DNA of 64,000 bases. It comes from Paenibacillus sp. BSR1-1 (GTDB taxonomy: Bacteria; Bacillota; Bacilli; Bacillales; Cytobacillaceae). This document shows, piece after piece, positions 47,136 through 55,686 of the stretch. The notes below the pieces were generated by a model. It was given only the letters and a program-made list of their open reading frames with translations. It was not told where the DNA came from and ran no database searches. A program made the position numbers and the translations under genes. Within the stretch, counting starts at the first letter, position 1. Every line of letters begins with the position of its first letter. Location: positions 62,001-126,000 of the forward strand of contig NZ_JAQMWQ010000006.1 of NCBI RefSeq assembly GCF_030403775.1. The letters run 5' to 3'.

Positions 47136-48329
47136 ATGAAAGTCTTTTGCCTGGGTGGCGCAGGAAGAATTTGCCGTGAAGCGGTTCTGGATTTGGTTGA
47201 GCATTCTGATTTTGATGTCATTACAATTGGTGACTTTAATGAGGAGTTAGGGCTTAAATTGGTGAAGGAGCTAGATGATCCCCGAGTAAACTTTGTGAAA
47301 GTAAATGTGTTTAATCATGAAGGAACGGTGAAACAATTGAAGGGCTACGATATCGTCATGGATGGAACGACCATTTCGTTAAACGGTCGATCTACAGCCT
47401 GTATTGCCGAGGCCGGATGTCATGGAATTAATTTGAACGGTTTTGGAGCAGAAGATGAATTTTCCGAAATCTTCAAGAAACACAATCGCACTGCAGTTCC
47501 CGGTTTTGGAATGACACCAGGTGTCACCCAAATGATGGCAATGCATGCAGCAAATCAGTTAGATGAAGTGGAATCCGTAAGAGTTAGCCACGGCTCTTTC
47601 CGGCCAATTGCTTTTTCGAAATCTATAACCGAAACCACCACCTACGAATACGACCCAGAACTTCCTGGACGAATCGTTTTTGAAAAAGGAGAATTCGTTC
47701 AAGTTCCTCCATTTGCAAGACCAAGAAAAATTCAGTTACCGGAACCATATGGTGAAACTATTCAATACATTATTCCGCATTCAGAAACACGTACCCTGGC
47801 AAAAGCGCTTGAAAAAAAGCGCGTTCAGCTTATTGAGGTTCGGGGAACCTGGCCAAAACAGAATATGCAGTTAGTCAGATCCCTCTATGATTATGGAATT
47901 ATGCGTAATCCGAAAATTGAGATTAACGGCCAAGAGGTTGGGGTTATGGATGTAATTGGCGACTACCTGTTTCAATCAAAAGAGGGGCAGGAAACAGAAT
48001 TATATGGATACTCGCTTCACATTGAGGTGGTTGGAAAAAAGGCTGGCGTAAAGAAACGTCATGTTTTATACCATACACATCCCGCTAGTGACGGTTCTGT
48101 TAAGGGCTGGGAAAAATTACGGGCATACACTCGAAACGTTGGGATCCCTATGGCAATTGCAACTGAGATTATTGCCAAAGGCCTGGTTCAAAAAACAGGT
48201 GTATTAATTCCTGAAGAGGCATTTGAGCCATCGATGATTTTTGAAGAACTAAAGAAACGAGGCATTGAAATACACGAAGAAATTCAGGTTGTCGAAGAAA
48301 GTATTGATGAAGAAGCGATTAATGCTTGA
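47136..48329 (+). CDS. Saccharopine dehydrogenase-like NAD(P)-dependent oxidoreductase
   Basis: A 397-aa protein with an N-terminal Rossmann fold (VFCLGGAGRICREAVLDLV) and a saccharopine/carboxynorspermidine dehydrogenase-like C-terminal domain (VPGFGMTPGVTQMMAMHAA, SHGSFRPIAFSKSITETTTY). Relatives form or split C-N bonds between an amine and a carbonyl compound, or oxidise related substrates. It is first in the transcription unit with phnX and the BMC genes. It might recycle NADH, or act on an imine or amine made from the reactive aldehyde; both are inference. No encapsulation helix is obvious. AAGGAGGGC site. Confidence 0.75.
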   Translation: MKVFCLGGAGRICREAVLDLVEHSDFDVITIGDFNEELGLKLVKELDDPRVNFVKVNVFNHEGTVKQLKGYDIVMDGTTISLNGRSTACIAEAGCHGINLNGFGAEDEFSEIFKKHNRTAVPGFGMTPGVTQMMAMHAANQLDEVESVRVSHGSFRPIAFSKSITETTTYEYDPELPGRIVFEKGEFVQVPPFARPRKIQLPEPYGETIQYIIPHSETRTLAKALEKKRVQLIEVRGTWPKQNMQLVRSLYDYGIMRNPKIEINGQEVGVMDVIGDYLFQSKEGQETELYGYSLHIEVVGKKAGVKKRHVLYHTHPASDGSVKGWEKLRAYTRNVGIPMAIATEIIAKGLVQKTGVLIPEEAFEPSMIFEELKKRGIEIHEEIQVVEESIDEEAINA

Positions 48330-48351
48330 ATTTTTTTAAATTCGTATGAAG

Positions 48352-48396
48352 GCAGGTATTTTACATAAAAGATTTTTTAGGGATACCTGCATTTTA
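48352..48396 (+). terminator. Possible weak terminator before phnX
   Basis: GCAGGTAT (48352-48359) and ATACCTGC (48383-48390) form an 8-bp stem with a long T-rich loop; the tail ATTTTAAAA is poor. Partial read-through into phnX is plausible. Confidence 0.4.
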
Positions 48397-48475
48397 AAAA
48401 AACTACCAGCCAATAATTACACTAGATCCGAATAAAAAACGGCAGTATTGGCTGTTGAATAAGGAGGTTCGTCTT

Positions 48476-49288
48476 TTGAATAATCAATCTCCCCAAATTG
48501 AGGCAGTTATTTTTGATTGGGCAGGTACAACAGTTGACTATGGTTGCTTTGCACCATTAAATGTATTTTTAGAGATTTTTAGAAAAAGAGGAATAGAAGT
48601 AACAGACGAGGAAGCTCGTGCGCCAATGGGGCTTTTAAAGTGGGATCATATCCGCACAATGTGTGATATGGACCGGATTGCCGGGCTGTGGAAGGAAAAA
48701 TTCGGCAGGGTTCCGACCGATAAAGATGTCGATGATTTATATGCCGACTTTGAACCTATGCTATTTGCCAGCCTCCGAAATTATTGTACACCGATCCCTG
48801 GTGCTCTTGATTTAGTTGCAAGACTTCGGCAGAAGGGAATTAAAATTGGGTCTACAACTGGATATACATCAGAAATGATGGCTGTTGTCGCTCCTGAGGC
48901 AAAGAAAAAAGGCTATGCACCAGATTATATGTTTACACCGGATGATGCACCTGCGGGGCGACCTTATCCTTGGATGTGTTACTTGAATGCAATGAATTTA
49001 GGAGTATTCCCAATGAAGCATATCATTAAGGTCGGCGACACGGTAAGCGATGTGAAAGAAGGTGTTAATGCGGGTGTGTGGAGTGTTGGAATAATCAAGG
49101 GTGGAAGCGAGCTTGGTTTAAAGGAGGAAGAAGTAAATTCAATGGATCCAGACCTTTTAGCGGAAAAAATGGAGGTTGTGGCCGCTCGTTTTAAAGCAGC
49201 GGGTGCCCATTATGTGATTGATAGTATTGGAGAATTGGATAAACTAATTCCCAAAATTAATCTGCGTCTAGCTAATGGTGATTATTAG
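48476..49288 (+). CDS. phnX: Phosphonoacetaldehyde hydrolase (phosphonatase) PhnX
   Basis: A 270-aa HAD-superfamily enzyme. The nucleophile motif FDWAGTTVDYG, the Schiff-base Lys in APMGLLKWDHIR and VGDTVSDVKEGVNAG are diagnostic. It splits phosphonoacetaldehyde to phosphate and acetaldehyde. TTG 48476 lies nine bases after AAGGAGG. The gene is followed within 65-75 bases by shell and aldehyde-processing genes, so its product acetaldehyde is the likely BMC substrate. No N- or C-terminal targeting helix is obvious, so it may act outside or at the shell. Confidence 0.95.
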   Translation: MNNQSPQIEAVIFDWAGTTVDYGCFAPLNVFLEIFRKRGIEVTDEEARAPMGLLKWDHIRTMCDMDRIAGLWKEKFGRVPTDKDVDDLYADFEPMLFASLRNYCTPIPGALDLVARLRQKGIKIGSTTGYTSEMMAVVAPEAKKKGYAPDYMFTPDDAPAGRPYPWMCYLNAMNLGVFPMKHIIKVGDTVSDVKEGVNAGVWSVGIIKGGSELGLKEEEVNSMDPDLLAEKMEVVAARFKAAGAHYVIDSIGELDKLIPKINLRLANGDY

Positions 49289-49361
49289 AAAACAGTTTAA
49301 AAAATTGGAGCTTTTGGTGAAATTTTAGCTTTTCTAGCCAAGAGGTAAAGAGGTGAATGGA

Positions 49362-49847
49362 TTGCAAAATCAGGCCTATGCACTGGGAATGATCGAAACC
49401 ATTGGCTTCCCGGCACTGATTGCTGCGGCGGACGCTGCTTCAAAGGCGGCGGATGTAAAGGTGGTCACCTACCAGGGGGCGGATTCAGGTATTGTTACCA
49501 TTTATATCATCGGCGATGTAGCAAGTGTCAAAGCATCTGTCGAAGTAGGGTCAGATGCTGCTAAGAAGGTTGGGCAATTACGCCATTCTCATGTCATAGC
49601 TAGACCAGATGACCATATTATTCAAATGGTGTTTCCAGGTCTACTAAAAAAAGAACAGTCAGAAAAAAAAGAAAATAAAAACGATAAACCAAAAGATTGG
49701 ACCAAAAGTAGTCTTCAAGAGCTAAGAGAACTTGCAAATTCGTATAAAAGTTTTCCTTTATCATTCGAAGAAATTTCTTCCGCTAAGAGAGAGGAATTAT
49801 TGAAACAGATTAGCAAGTTCCTGGCTGAGAAAGGTGGCGATAAATGA
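49362..49847 (+). CDS. BMC-H shell protein with C-terminal extension
   Basis: A 161-aa protein. Residues 1-95 are one BMC domain (ALGMIETIGFPALIAAADAA, then SGIVTIYIIGDVASVKASVE) that forms hexameric shell tiles. The tail is a charged Lys/Glu linker, then a helical module from about 118 (SLQELRELANSYKSFPLSF and KREELLKQISKFLAEKG). EutK-like proteins have a different C-terminal domain; this one could bind cargo. TTG 49362 with GAGGTGAA; the upstream GTG 49353 is inside that site. Its stop overlaps the aldehyde dehydrogenase start. Confidence 0.88.
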   Translation: MQNQAYALGMIETIGFPALIAAADAASKAADVKVVTYQGADSGIVTIYIIGDVASVKASVEVGSDAAKKVGQLRHSHVIARPDDHIIQMVFPGLLKKEQSEKKENKNDKPKDWTKSSLQELRELANSYKSFPLSFEEISSAKREELLKQISKFLAEKGGDK

Positions 49848-51322
49848 TGTACCTGGATAAGGAACTAGAGTCAATTCAGGAAGCGAGACAAAATCTTGAG
49901 CAGGCAAAACTTGCACAAAAAATGCTAAGTACGTTGACACAGGAGCAAGTGAATCAAATTGTCTATAGTATGGCACATGCCGCGATGAAAGAGGCTGGCA
50001 GGCTTGCAGCGATGGCTGTAGAAGAAACAGGGTTTGGAAAAATAGAAGATAAGGTGACGAAAAACCTATTTGCAGCAAAAGATATTTACGAGTCCATTAA
50101 GGATCGAAAAACGATTGGGATTATTTCTCGTGATGATGCTAACCAGGTTTGGGAGGTTGCAGAACCGGCAGGAATTATCGCGGGGATTGTGCCAACGACA
50201 AATCCTACTTCAACTGCTATTTATAAAGCATTGATTGCAATCAAGTCAGGAAATGCAATTGTATTTAGTCCGCACCCATCTGCGGCAAAATGTACAAACG
50301 AGGCTGTGAAAATTTTAAAAGAAGCAGCTGTCCAGGCAGGTGCCCCTGAAGGTGCGATTTCGTGTATTACTAAACCAACTCTTGCCTCTGCGCAAGAATT
50401 AATGAATCATAAGTTGACTAATCTTATTTTAGCGACGGGCGGCCCTGGAATGGTCAAGGCAGCCTATAGCTCTGGAAAACCTGCATATGGAGTTGGACCT
50501 GGGAATGTGCCCGTTTACATTCATTCCAGCGCCAATATTCGTAAAGCGGCCAGTCAAATCGTTCATAGTAAAACATTTGATTACGGAACCATCTGCGCAT
50601 CGGAGCAGGCACTGGTAGTTGATCAATCCATCAAGCGAAAAGTTAAAGCTGCTCTTAAAGAAGAAGGTGCATACTTCCTTGATGATTATGAAAAGAAAAA
50701 GATAGAAGAGATTATTTTGAAAAATGGAAGTCTAAATCCGGCAATTGTAGGGAAATCACCGCAGGCCTTGGCAAAAATAGCTGGAATTCATGTTTCAGAT
50801 GATACAAGAGTACTAGTCGCTGAGGAGGAAAATATCGGAAAATCGTATCCGATTTCTCTTGAGAAGCTTTCTCCAATTCTTGCATTCTATACAGTTGAAA
50901 ATTGCACAGAAGGAAGTAAGGTGTGTAATGAGCTATTAGAAGCAGGCGGATTAGGACATACTCTTGGGATTCATTGTGAAGACAAACAAATCATCGAAAA
51001 CTTTAGTCTAGCACAAAGAGTCTCTCGGGTTGTAGTCAATACTGGAACAACTTTTGGTGGAATTGGTGCCACAACCGGTATTTCACCATCATTAACACTC
51101 GGCTGTGGTACTTACGGAAACAATATTTCATCTGACAATATTGGTCCGGAACATTTATTGAATACAAAACGGGTTGCTTTTGGAGTCAGGGAAATGAAAA
51201 ATGAACCTCCAGCAGCAATAGGAGCTGCACAGCAAAAGGCTTCAAGCGATGAAACGCTCATTTCAAAAGCTGAGGTAATGGAAATCGTAAAAAGTATTTT
51301 AAAAGAATTAAATTTTAAATGA
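49844..51322 (+). CDS. eutE: CoA-acylating acetaldehyde dehydrogenase (EutE/PduP-like)
   Basis: A 492-aa aldehyde dehydrogenase. The catalytic Cys251 lies in GTICASEQALVV; other motifs are IVPTTNPTSTAIYKALIAIK and VNTGTTFGGIGATTGISPSL. It makes acetyl-CoA and NADH from acetaldehyde and CoA. After the catalytic domain a linker leads to a C-terminal amphipathic helix (SKAEVMEIVKSILKELNFK) of the kind that targets BMC cargo. This placement differs from N-terminal PduP. It overlaps the preceding shell gene by four bases. Confidence 0.9.
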   Translation: MMYLDKELESIQEARQNLEQAKLAQKMLSTLTQEQVNQIVYSMAHAAMKEAGRLAAMAVEETGFGKIEDKVTKNLFAAKDIYESIKDRKTIGIISRDDANQVWEVAEPAGIIAGIVPTTNPTSTAIYKALIAIKSGNAIVFSPHPSAAKCTNEAVKILKEAAVQAGAPEGAISCITKPTLASAQELMNHKLTNLILATGGPGMVKAAYSSGKPAYGVGPGNVPVYIHSSANIRKAASQIVHSKTFDYGTICASEQALVVDQSIKRKVKAALKEEGAYFLDDYEKKKIEEIILKNGSLNPAIVGKSPQALAKIAGIHVSDDTRVLVAEEENIGKSYPISLEKLSPILAFYTVENCTEGSKVCNELLEAGGLGHTLGIHCEDKQIIENFSLAQRVSRVVVNTGTTFGGIGATTGISPSLTLGCGTYGNNISSDNIGPEHLLNTKRVAFGVREMKNEPPAAIGAAQQKASSDETLISKAEVMEIVKSILKELNFK

Positions 51323-51335
51323 GGAGGAATAAACA

Positions 51336-51617
51336 ATGAGTGGAGAAGCTTTAGGAATGATTGAAACAAAAGGTTTGGTAGGTGCTGTAGAGGCAGCAGA
51401 TGCAATGGCAAAGGCTGCAAATGTAAGGCTGATCGGGAAAGTCCATGCTGGCGGCGGGCTTGTAACGGTAATGGTACGCGGGGATGTTGGGGCAGTTAAG
51501 GCTTCTGTTGATGCCGGGGCTTCAGCTGCAGAAAGTGTAGGGGAATTGATCTCTGTACATGTTATTCCTCGTCCGCATTCAGATATTGAGTTAATCCTCC
51601 CAAAATTGGAAGGGTAA
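51336..51617 (+). CDS. BMC-H shell protein (PduA/EutM type)
   Basis: A 93-aa canonical hexameric shell protein. [20 protein letters not shown] and [20 protein letters not shown] match PduA closely; the pore loop region reads VHAGGGL. Such hexamers form the flat facets and the small pores for substrate passage. GAGGAGGAATAAAC precedes the ATG. It is the major facet component in this locus. Confidence 0.95.
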   Translation: MSGEALGMIETKGLVGAVEAADAMAKAANVRLIGKVHAGGGLVTVMVRGDVGAVKASVDAGASAAESVGELISVHVIPRPHSDIELILPKLEG

Positions 51618-51620
51618 ACC

Positions 51621-52403
51621 ATGGCAATCATTTCGGAATCCAAACTAAGAGCCATGCTGAAAAATGGGATTCCTAATCCTTTCATCCTGGGCGAAGGGGA
51701 AAAGCTCACCCCTTCTGCCAGGGATTTTCTACGCGAAAGACGAATTGAAGTGAAACAACTATATGGGATGAAAAAAGCTAATAGTGCCAATCTGATAGCT
51801 AAAAGTCCGCTTATTCCTGTAGGGGTTTCCAATCGCCATATTCATTTATCGCCCAAGGATGTCGAGGCACTTTTTGGAAGCAGTTATCAGTTAACGACGC
51901 TACGTGAATTATCACAGCCGGGTCAATTTGCTGCGAAAGAGCAGGTTTCATTACTTGGTCCAAAAGGGATTATTCAAAATGTAAGAATCTTGGGACCTGC
52001 ACGGGGGGAAACACAGGTGGAAATTTCCATATCGGATGGGTTTCAAATTGGAATCCATCCCCCCGTTCGCTTATCCGGTTCAATCGAAGACACTCCCGGA
52101 CTAACTTTAATAGGTCCAAAAGGGTGTGTTGTCCTTGAAAAAGGAGTCATTATCGCCAAACGTCACGTCCATCTTTCGCCTGATGACGCAAAAGATCTCA
52201 ATGTTGAACAAGGTGATCGGCTATTACTGGAAACAACCGGTGATCGGCGGATCATTTTTTCAGATGTGATAGTCCGTGTTAATCCCGGCTACTGCAAGGA
52301 TTTTCATGTTGACCTGGATGAGGGGAATGCCGCTGGGTTAAAAACGGGGGATCTCGTTAAAATCATTGGGAAAAACGATCAATTTTATCTGAATGGGAGG
52401 TGA
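51621..52403 (+). CDS. pduL: PduL-type phosphotransacylase with N-terminal extension
   Basis: A 260-aa protein. The PduL domain has the zinc-ligand motifs PVGVSNRHIHLSPKDVEAL and IAKRHVHLSPDDAKDL, and converts acetyl-CoA and phosphate to acetyl-phosphate, recycling CoA. The first 50 residues are an extension (SESKLRAMLKNG, then LTPSARDFLRERRIEV), probably for encapsulation. Usual PduL is about 210 aa. The gene starts four bases after the shell gene, in the same operon. Confidence 0.9.
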   Translation: MAIISESKLRAMLKNGIPNPFILGEGEKLTPSARDFLRERRIEVKQLYGMKKANSANLIAKSPLIPVGVSNRHIHLSPKDVEALFGSSYQLTTLRELSQPGQFAAKEQVSLLGPKGIIQNVRILGPARGETQVEISISDGFQIGIHPPVRLSGSIEDTPGLTLIGPKGCVVLEKGVIIAKRHVHLSPDDAKDLNVEQGDRLLLETTGDRRIIFSDVIVRVNPGYCKDFHVDLDEGNAAGLKTGDLVKIIGKNDQFYLNGR

Positions 52404-52408
52404 GAAGG

Positions 52409-53236
52409 ATGGATATAAGAGAAATGATTGAGTCGGTTGTACAAGAAGTGGTTCAATCGATGAAACTTGAAAAGGAAAAAGAGAATCTCGGAAAAGTTTT
52501 ATTTGTTTTTTGTGATAGTTCAGCACACGAACCATTTGCTGATCAGTTTATTAAATTAAAAAATTCAAAAATAGACTTTGATATTTTATTTTTAGATGGT
52601 GAAACCTCATCATGGCTTGGGATGCAACGAATCGAATCAAGTGGATCAGAAAGAGTAATTGCAGCAGATGAATATTCCCCGGCCCCAATTGAACTTGCGA
52701 TGGATTATGACGGCATCATCATTCCTGAGATTGATTTAGACAATGCAGCCCGTGTTGCTGCGGGTTTAAAGGGAACAATTAAGGCAGAAATTATTTTCTC
52801 CGCCATAATGCTGCAAAAATTTGTATTAGTTGGTGGGGATTCACCGGGGATAAAGCGATCTGACCGCCGTTGTTTAAAAACCCTTTCATTACCTGCTCCA
52901 TATCAAAAGCGATTTTATTCGTATATAGAACAAATGAAAGAGCTGGGAATTGAATTTTTGCCTCAAATGAGTTTAGGTGAGGCGGTAATTCAAAAGTTCG
53001 CGAGAAAACTGGATGATGTTCAGCCAACATGTGAGTCTGATATAAAAGAAAATAAGCTTGCTTTAGAAAATAAGGCAATATTTAAGAAGAAGCTTCTCAC
53101 ACACGACTGGATTGAATCGCAAGCCCATTTCCCCGATAATAGTATCTACCTTTCAAAGGGTACCATCATCTCTCCTTTAGCTAAAGATTTATTGAAGGAG
53201 AAAAAATTGACTGTAAGATTTGTAGAAAAAGGATGA
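52409..53236 (+). CDS. BMC-associated flavoprotein-like protein
   Basis: A 275-aa protein. The N-terminus is an amphipathic helix (MDIREMIESVVQEVVQSMKL) of the encapsulation type. The middle (LFVFCDSSAHEPF; DYDGIIIPEIDLDNAARVA; KFVLVGGDSPGIKRSD) resembles the flavoprotein (PF02441-like) fold that occurs in several BMC loci. The C-terminus repeats the SPLAKDLLKEKKLTV motif also seen as PSARDFLRERRIEV in the PduL extension. A redox role in the lumen is possible. ATG 52409 follows GGAGGTGA; GTG 52400 overlaps it. The family call is tentative. Confidence 0.6.
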   Translation: MDIREMIESVVQEVVQSMKLEKEKENLGKVLFVFCDSSAHEPFADQFIKLKNSKIDFDILFLDGETSSWLGMQRIESSGSERVIAADEYSPAPIELAMDYDGIIIPEIDLDNAARVAAGLKGTIKAEIIFSAIMLQKFVLVGGDSPGIKRSDRRCLKTLSLPAPYQKRFYSYIEQMKELGIEFLPQMSLGEAVIQKFARKLDDVQPTCESDIKENKLALENKAIFKKKLLTHDWIESQAHFPDNSIYLSKGTIISPLAKDLLKEKKLTVRFVEKG

Positions 53237-53241
53237 TATAA

Positions 53242-53523
53242 ATGCTATTAGCAAAAGTGGTTGGAAGTGTTTGGGCAATTCAAAAAGAAAAAGGGATGGA
53301 AAATATCAAACTTCTTATTGTTCAGCCTATAAATACTAGGAAAGAAGCAGTGGGAAATACTTTAGCAGCAATGGACCGAATTGGGGCAGGAATCGGAGAA
53401 TTTGTACTTATTACACAAGGCTCACCTGCACAGAAATTAACTGCAGATAAGAATTCTCCGATTGATGCAGCCATTGTTGGTATTATCGATTCTTTTGAAA
53501 TTGAGTTACAAACGGCTAATTAA
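53242..53523 (+). CDS. BMC-P pentameric vertex protein (EutN/CcmL type)
   Basis: A 93-aa EutN/CcmL-domain protein: [47 protein letters not shown] and [12 protein letters not shown]. Pentamers cap the vertices of the polyhedral shell and are the closing piece. It is the only BMC-P in the window. It begins five bases after the flavoprotein stop. Confidence 0.95.
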   Translation: MLLAKVVGSVWAIQKEKGMENIKLLIVQPINTRKEAVGNTLAAMDRIGAGIGEFVLITQGSPAQKLTADKNSPIDAAIVGIIDSFEIELQTAN

Positions 53524-53548
53524 TGAGCTTATGGGGAGGATGTTCATC

Positions 53549-54682
53549 TTGATTATTGGTATACCGAAAGAAATTAAAAATAATGAAAACCGAGTAGCTT
53601 TAACACCAGCTGGAGTGATTTCATTTATAAATGCAGGTCATAAAGTTCTGGTCGAAAAGGAAGCCGGTTCTGGCAGTGGATTCACAAATGAAGATTACTT
53701 AACTACTGGTGCTGAAATTATTGATCATGCAGAGGATTTATGGAATAGGTCTGATATGATTATGAAAGTGAAGGAGCCTCTTCCTCAAGAGTATGGTTAT
53801 TTCCGAAAAGACTTAATTTTATTTACTTATTTACATTTGGCCGCTGAACCTTTCTTAGCTGAAGCGCTTAAACAAAAGGGCGTGCTTGCCATTGCCTATG
53901 AAACGGTTTCTGTTAATCGAACCTTACCGCTGCTTACTCCAATGAGTGAGGTTGCTGGTCGAATGGCAGCACAGATTGGCGCACAATTTTTGCAAAAATC
54001 TAATGGCGGGAAAGGCATTATTCTTGCAGGTGTACCTGGTGTTAACCGTGGGAAAGTAACCATCATTGGCGGGGGGATAGTAGGAACGAACGCTGCGAAA
54101 ATGGCAATCGGCTTGGGAGCTGATGTAACCATTATCGATCTAAGTGCGGAGCGTTTACGTCAATTAGACGATATTTTTGGCAATCAAATTAAAACATTAA
54201 TGTCAAATCCATTTAATATTGCGGAGGCAGTTCAGGAGGCTGATCTTTTAGTTGGTGCCGTCTTAATTCCTGGTGCAAAAGCTCCAAAGCTCGTCACCGA
54301 AGAAATGGTAAAAAGGATGAAGCCGGGTTCCGTCATTGTTGACGTGGCAATCGACCAAGGTGGAATCGTTGAGACGATTGATCATATTACTACCCATGAT
54401 CAGCCAATATATGAAAAGCATGGTGTCGTTCATTATGCTGTTGCAAACATGCCAGGTGCGGTTCCACGAACTTCCACCATAGCCCTAACAAACGTTACCC
54501 TGCCATTTGCCTTGCAAATAGCAAATAAGGGGGTATATAAAGCAATCTCAGAAAACGAACCATTAAAGCTTGGAGTTAACGTTGCAAAAGGTAAAATCAC
54601 ATATGAAGCAGTTGCTAAGGACCTTGATTTTGAATTTGTGAAAGTTGAAAAGGCTTTAGAAAAGGAATTGGTTACATTATAG
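53549..54682 (+). CDS. ald: Alanine dehydrogenase
   Basis: A 377-aa NAD-dependent alanine dehydrogenase. Features: [20 protein letters not shown] at the start, [19 protein letters not shown] (NAD site), and [19 protein letters not shown]. It converts L-alanine to pyruvate, ammonium and NADH. TTG 53549 lies eight bases after GGGGAGGA. As last gene of the BMC operon it closes the PhnW cycle, regenerating pyruvate from the alanine that PhnW makes. It releases the nitrogen of 2-AEP as ammonium. Confidence 0.95.
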   Translation: MIIGIPKEIKNNENRVALTPAGVISFINAGHKVLVEKEAGSGSGFTNEDYLTTGAEIIDHAEDLWNRSDMIMKVKEPLPQEYGYFRKDLILFTYLHLAAEPFLAEALKQKGVLAIAYETVSVNRTLPLLTPMSEVAGRMAAQIGAQFLQKSNGGKGIILAGVPGVNRGKVTIIGGGIVGTNAAKMAIGLGADVTIIDLSAERLRQLDDIFGNQIKTLMSNPFNIAEAVQEADLLVGAVLIPGAKAPKLVTEEMVKRMKPGSVIVDVAIDQGGIVETIDHITTHDQPIYEKHGVVHYAVANMPGAVPRTSTIALTNVTLPFALQIANKGVYKAISENEPLKLGVNVAKGKITYEAVAKDLDFEFVKVEKALEKELVTL

Positions 54683-54716
54683 GGTGTGTAATGTATTTTT
54701 ATTTAGATAGAAAGGT

Positions 54717-54757
54717 AAAACAACAAACAGTGCTTAGTTGAGGCTGTTTTTTGTTTT
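54717..54757 (+). terminator. Terminator of the BMC operon
   Basis: AAAACAACAAACAG and CTGTTTTTTGTTTT pair over 14 bp with one mismatch around a 13-base loop; the second arm is itself T-rich. Confidence 0.7.
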
Positions 54758-54937
54758 AAGATTACTGCCAGCTTTTTAAGTTTCATAAATAAAATTGTAA
54801 TCTTTGCAATTAAACTTTGGTAATAACAATAATAAGCCTCCTTAAAGTGACACATGATTATTCTTAAAGGGATTAATGGATATCCAATAATCAGGCTGTA
54901 TCATCATTTACTTTTTGCTCTGAGAGGGAGATAAACC

Positions 54938-55213
54938 ATGAGAATACAAGGAGAAATTGTTCGTAAGCGTCTTTATAACAAGAATGGTAATCTAAATAAT
55001 TACCTCTTATTTCTCAGGATTCATGATGGGGTAATGGTCAATGGATTAAGGATTCATTATATTCCAGCACTCACATCGAATAAAATGAATTTCAGCTTAG
55101 GCCAACAAGTTGATATTAAGGGTAAAATAAAATTCCAACGGCTAATTACCCCTTCAGGAACTCTTAGTTTTTCTCCTATACCTGTGATGATTTCATCAGA
55201 TTCTGGAGTTTAG
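54938..55213 (+). CDS. Unidentified 91-aa protein, possible OB-fold
   Basis: A 91-aa basic protein with GAGGGAG before its ATG. The alternation MRIQGEIVRKRLYNK, NYLLFLRIHDGVMVNGLRIH and SLGQQVDIKGKIKFQ looks like a small OB-fold beta barrel, but no family is recognised. It stands alone after the BMC operon, preceded by an inverted repeat TGATTATT / AATAATCA (54855-54893). Confidence 0.6.
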   Translation: MRIQGEIVRKRLYNKNGNLNNYLLFLRIHDGVMVNGLRIHYIPALTSNKMNFSLGQQVDIKGKIKFQRLITPSGTLSFSPIPVMISSDSGV

Positions 55214-55686
55214 AAATATAAAAATGGTGGAGGGGGAATTTCCTAGCTTACCCTCCTCTATCTTTCTAGTCATGGAGAGATTAAAAAAGTAATATTAAAA
55301 ATTCTTTACCATATTTGTTAAACAGCAATTATAATAAATTCGATTTTTTTATAACAATATGATTATAGATTGACAGAATTAATTTATTGGCTGGGGATAT
55401 AAAGGTTAAACATAGCCCATTTCTTTACAATTTGAAGAAAAGCGGCCAATTTAAAATAAATCGTTACGATAAGATTTTGATTTTTCCTAATATCAGCTAA
55501 AACCTTATTTGGTTTGATCGTGGTACAAATTTTCGATGGTCTCCTAACAAACTATTGGAACTCTAAATAATAGTTAAGTGATTATTCGCTTTTAGCGGGT
55601 ATCTATTTTTTAGTTTAACTTTGAAGAAAATTGGTGAAAACAATCGTGATAAACATGTAAATATAAAAAAGAGATGGAGTGAATTT
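55214..55686. other. AT-rich intergenic region with one weak hairpin
   Basis: A GGAGGG / CCCTCC hairpin (55229-55256) with a poor T tail may terminate the preceding gene. Beyond that no gene, RNA structure or convincing promoter was seen. Confidence 0.4.

Noticed and set aside
47136-54682. Ordinary ethanolamine (Eut) or propanediol (Pdu) microcompartment
   Set aside because: No EutBC, PduCDE, reactivase, cobalamin gene or glycyl radical enzyme is present; the aldehyde source next to the shell genes is phnX.
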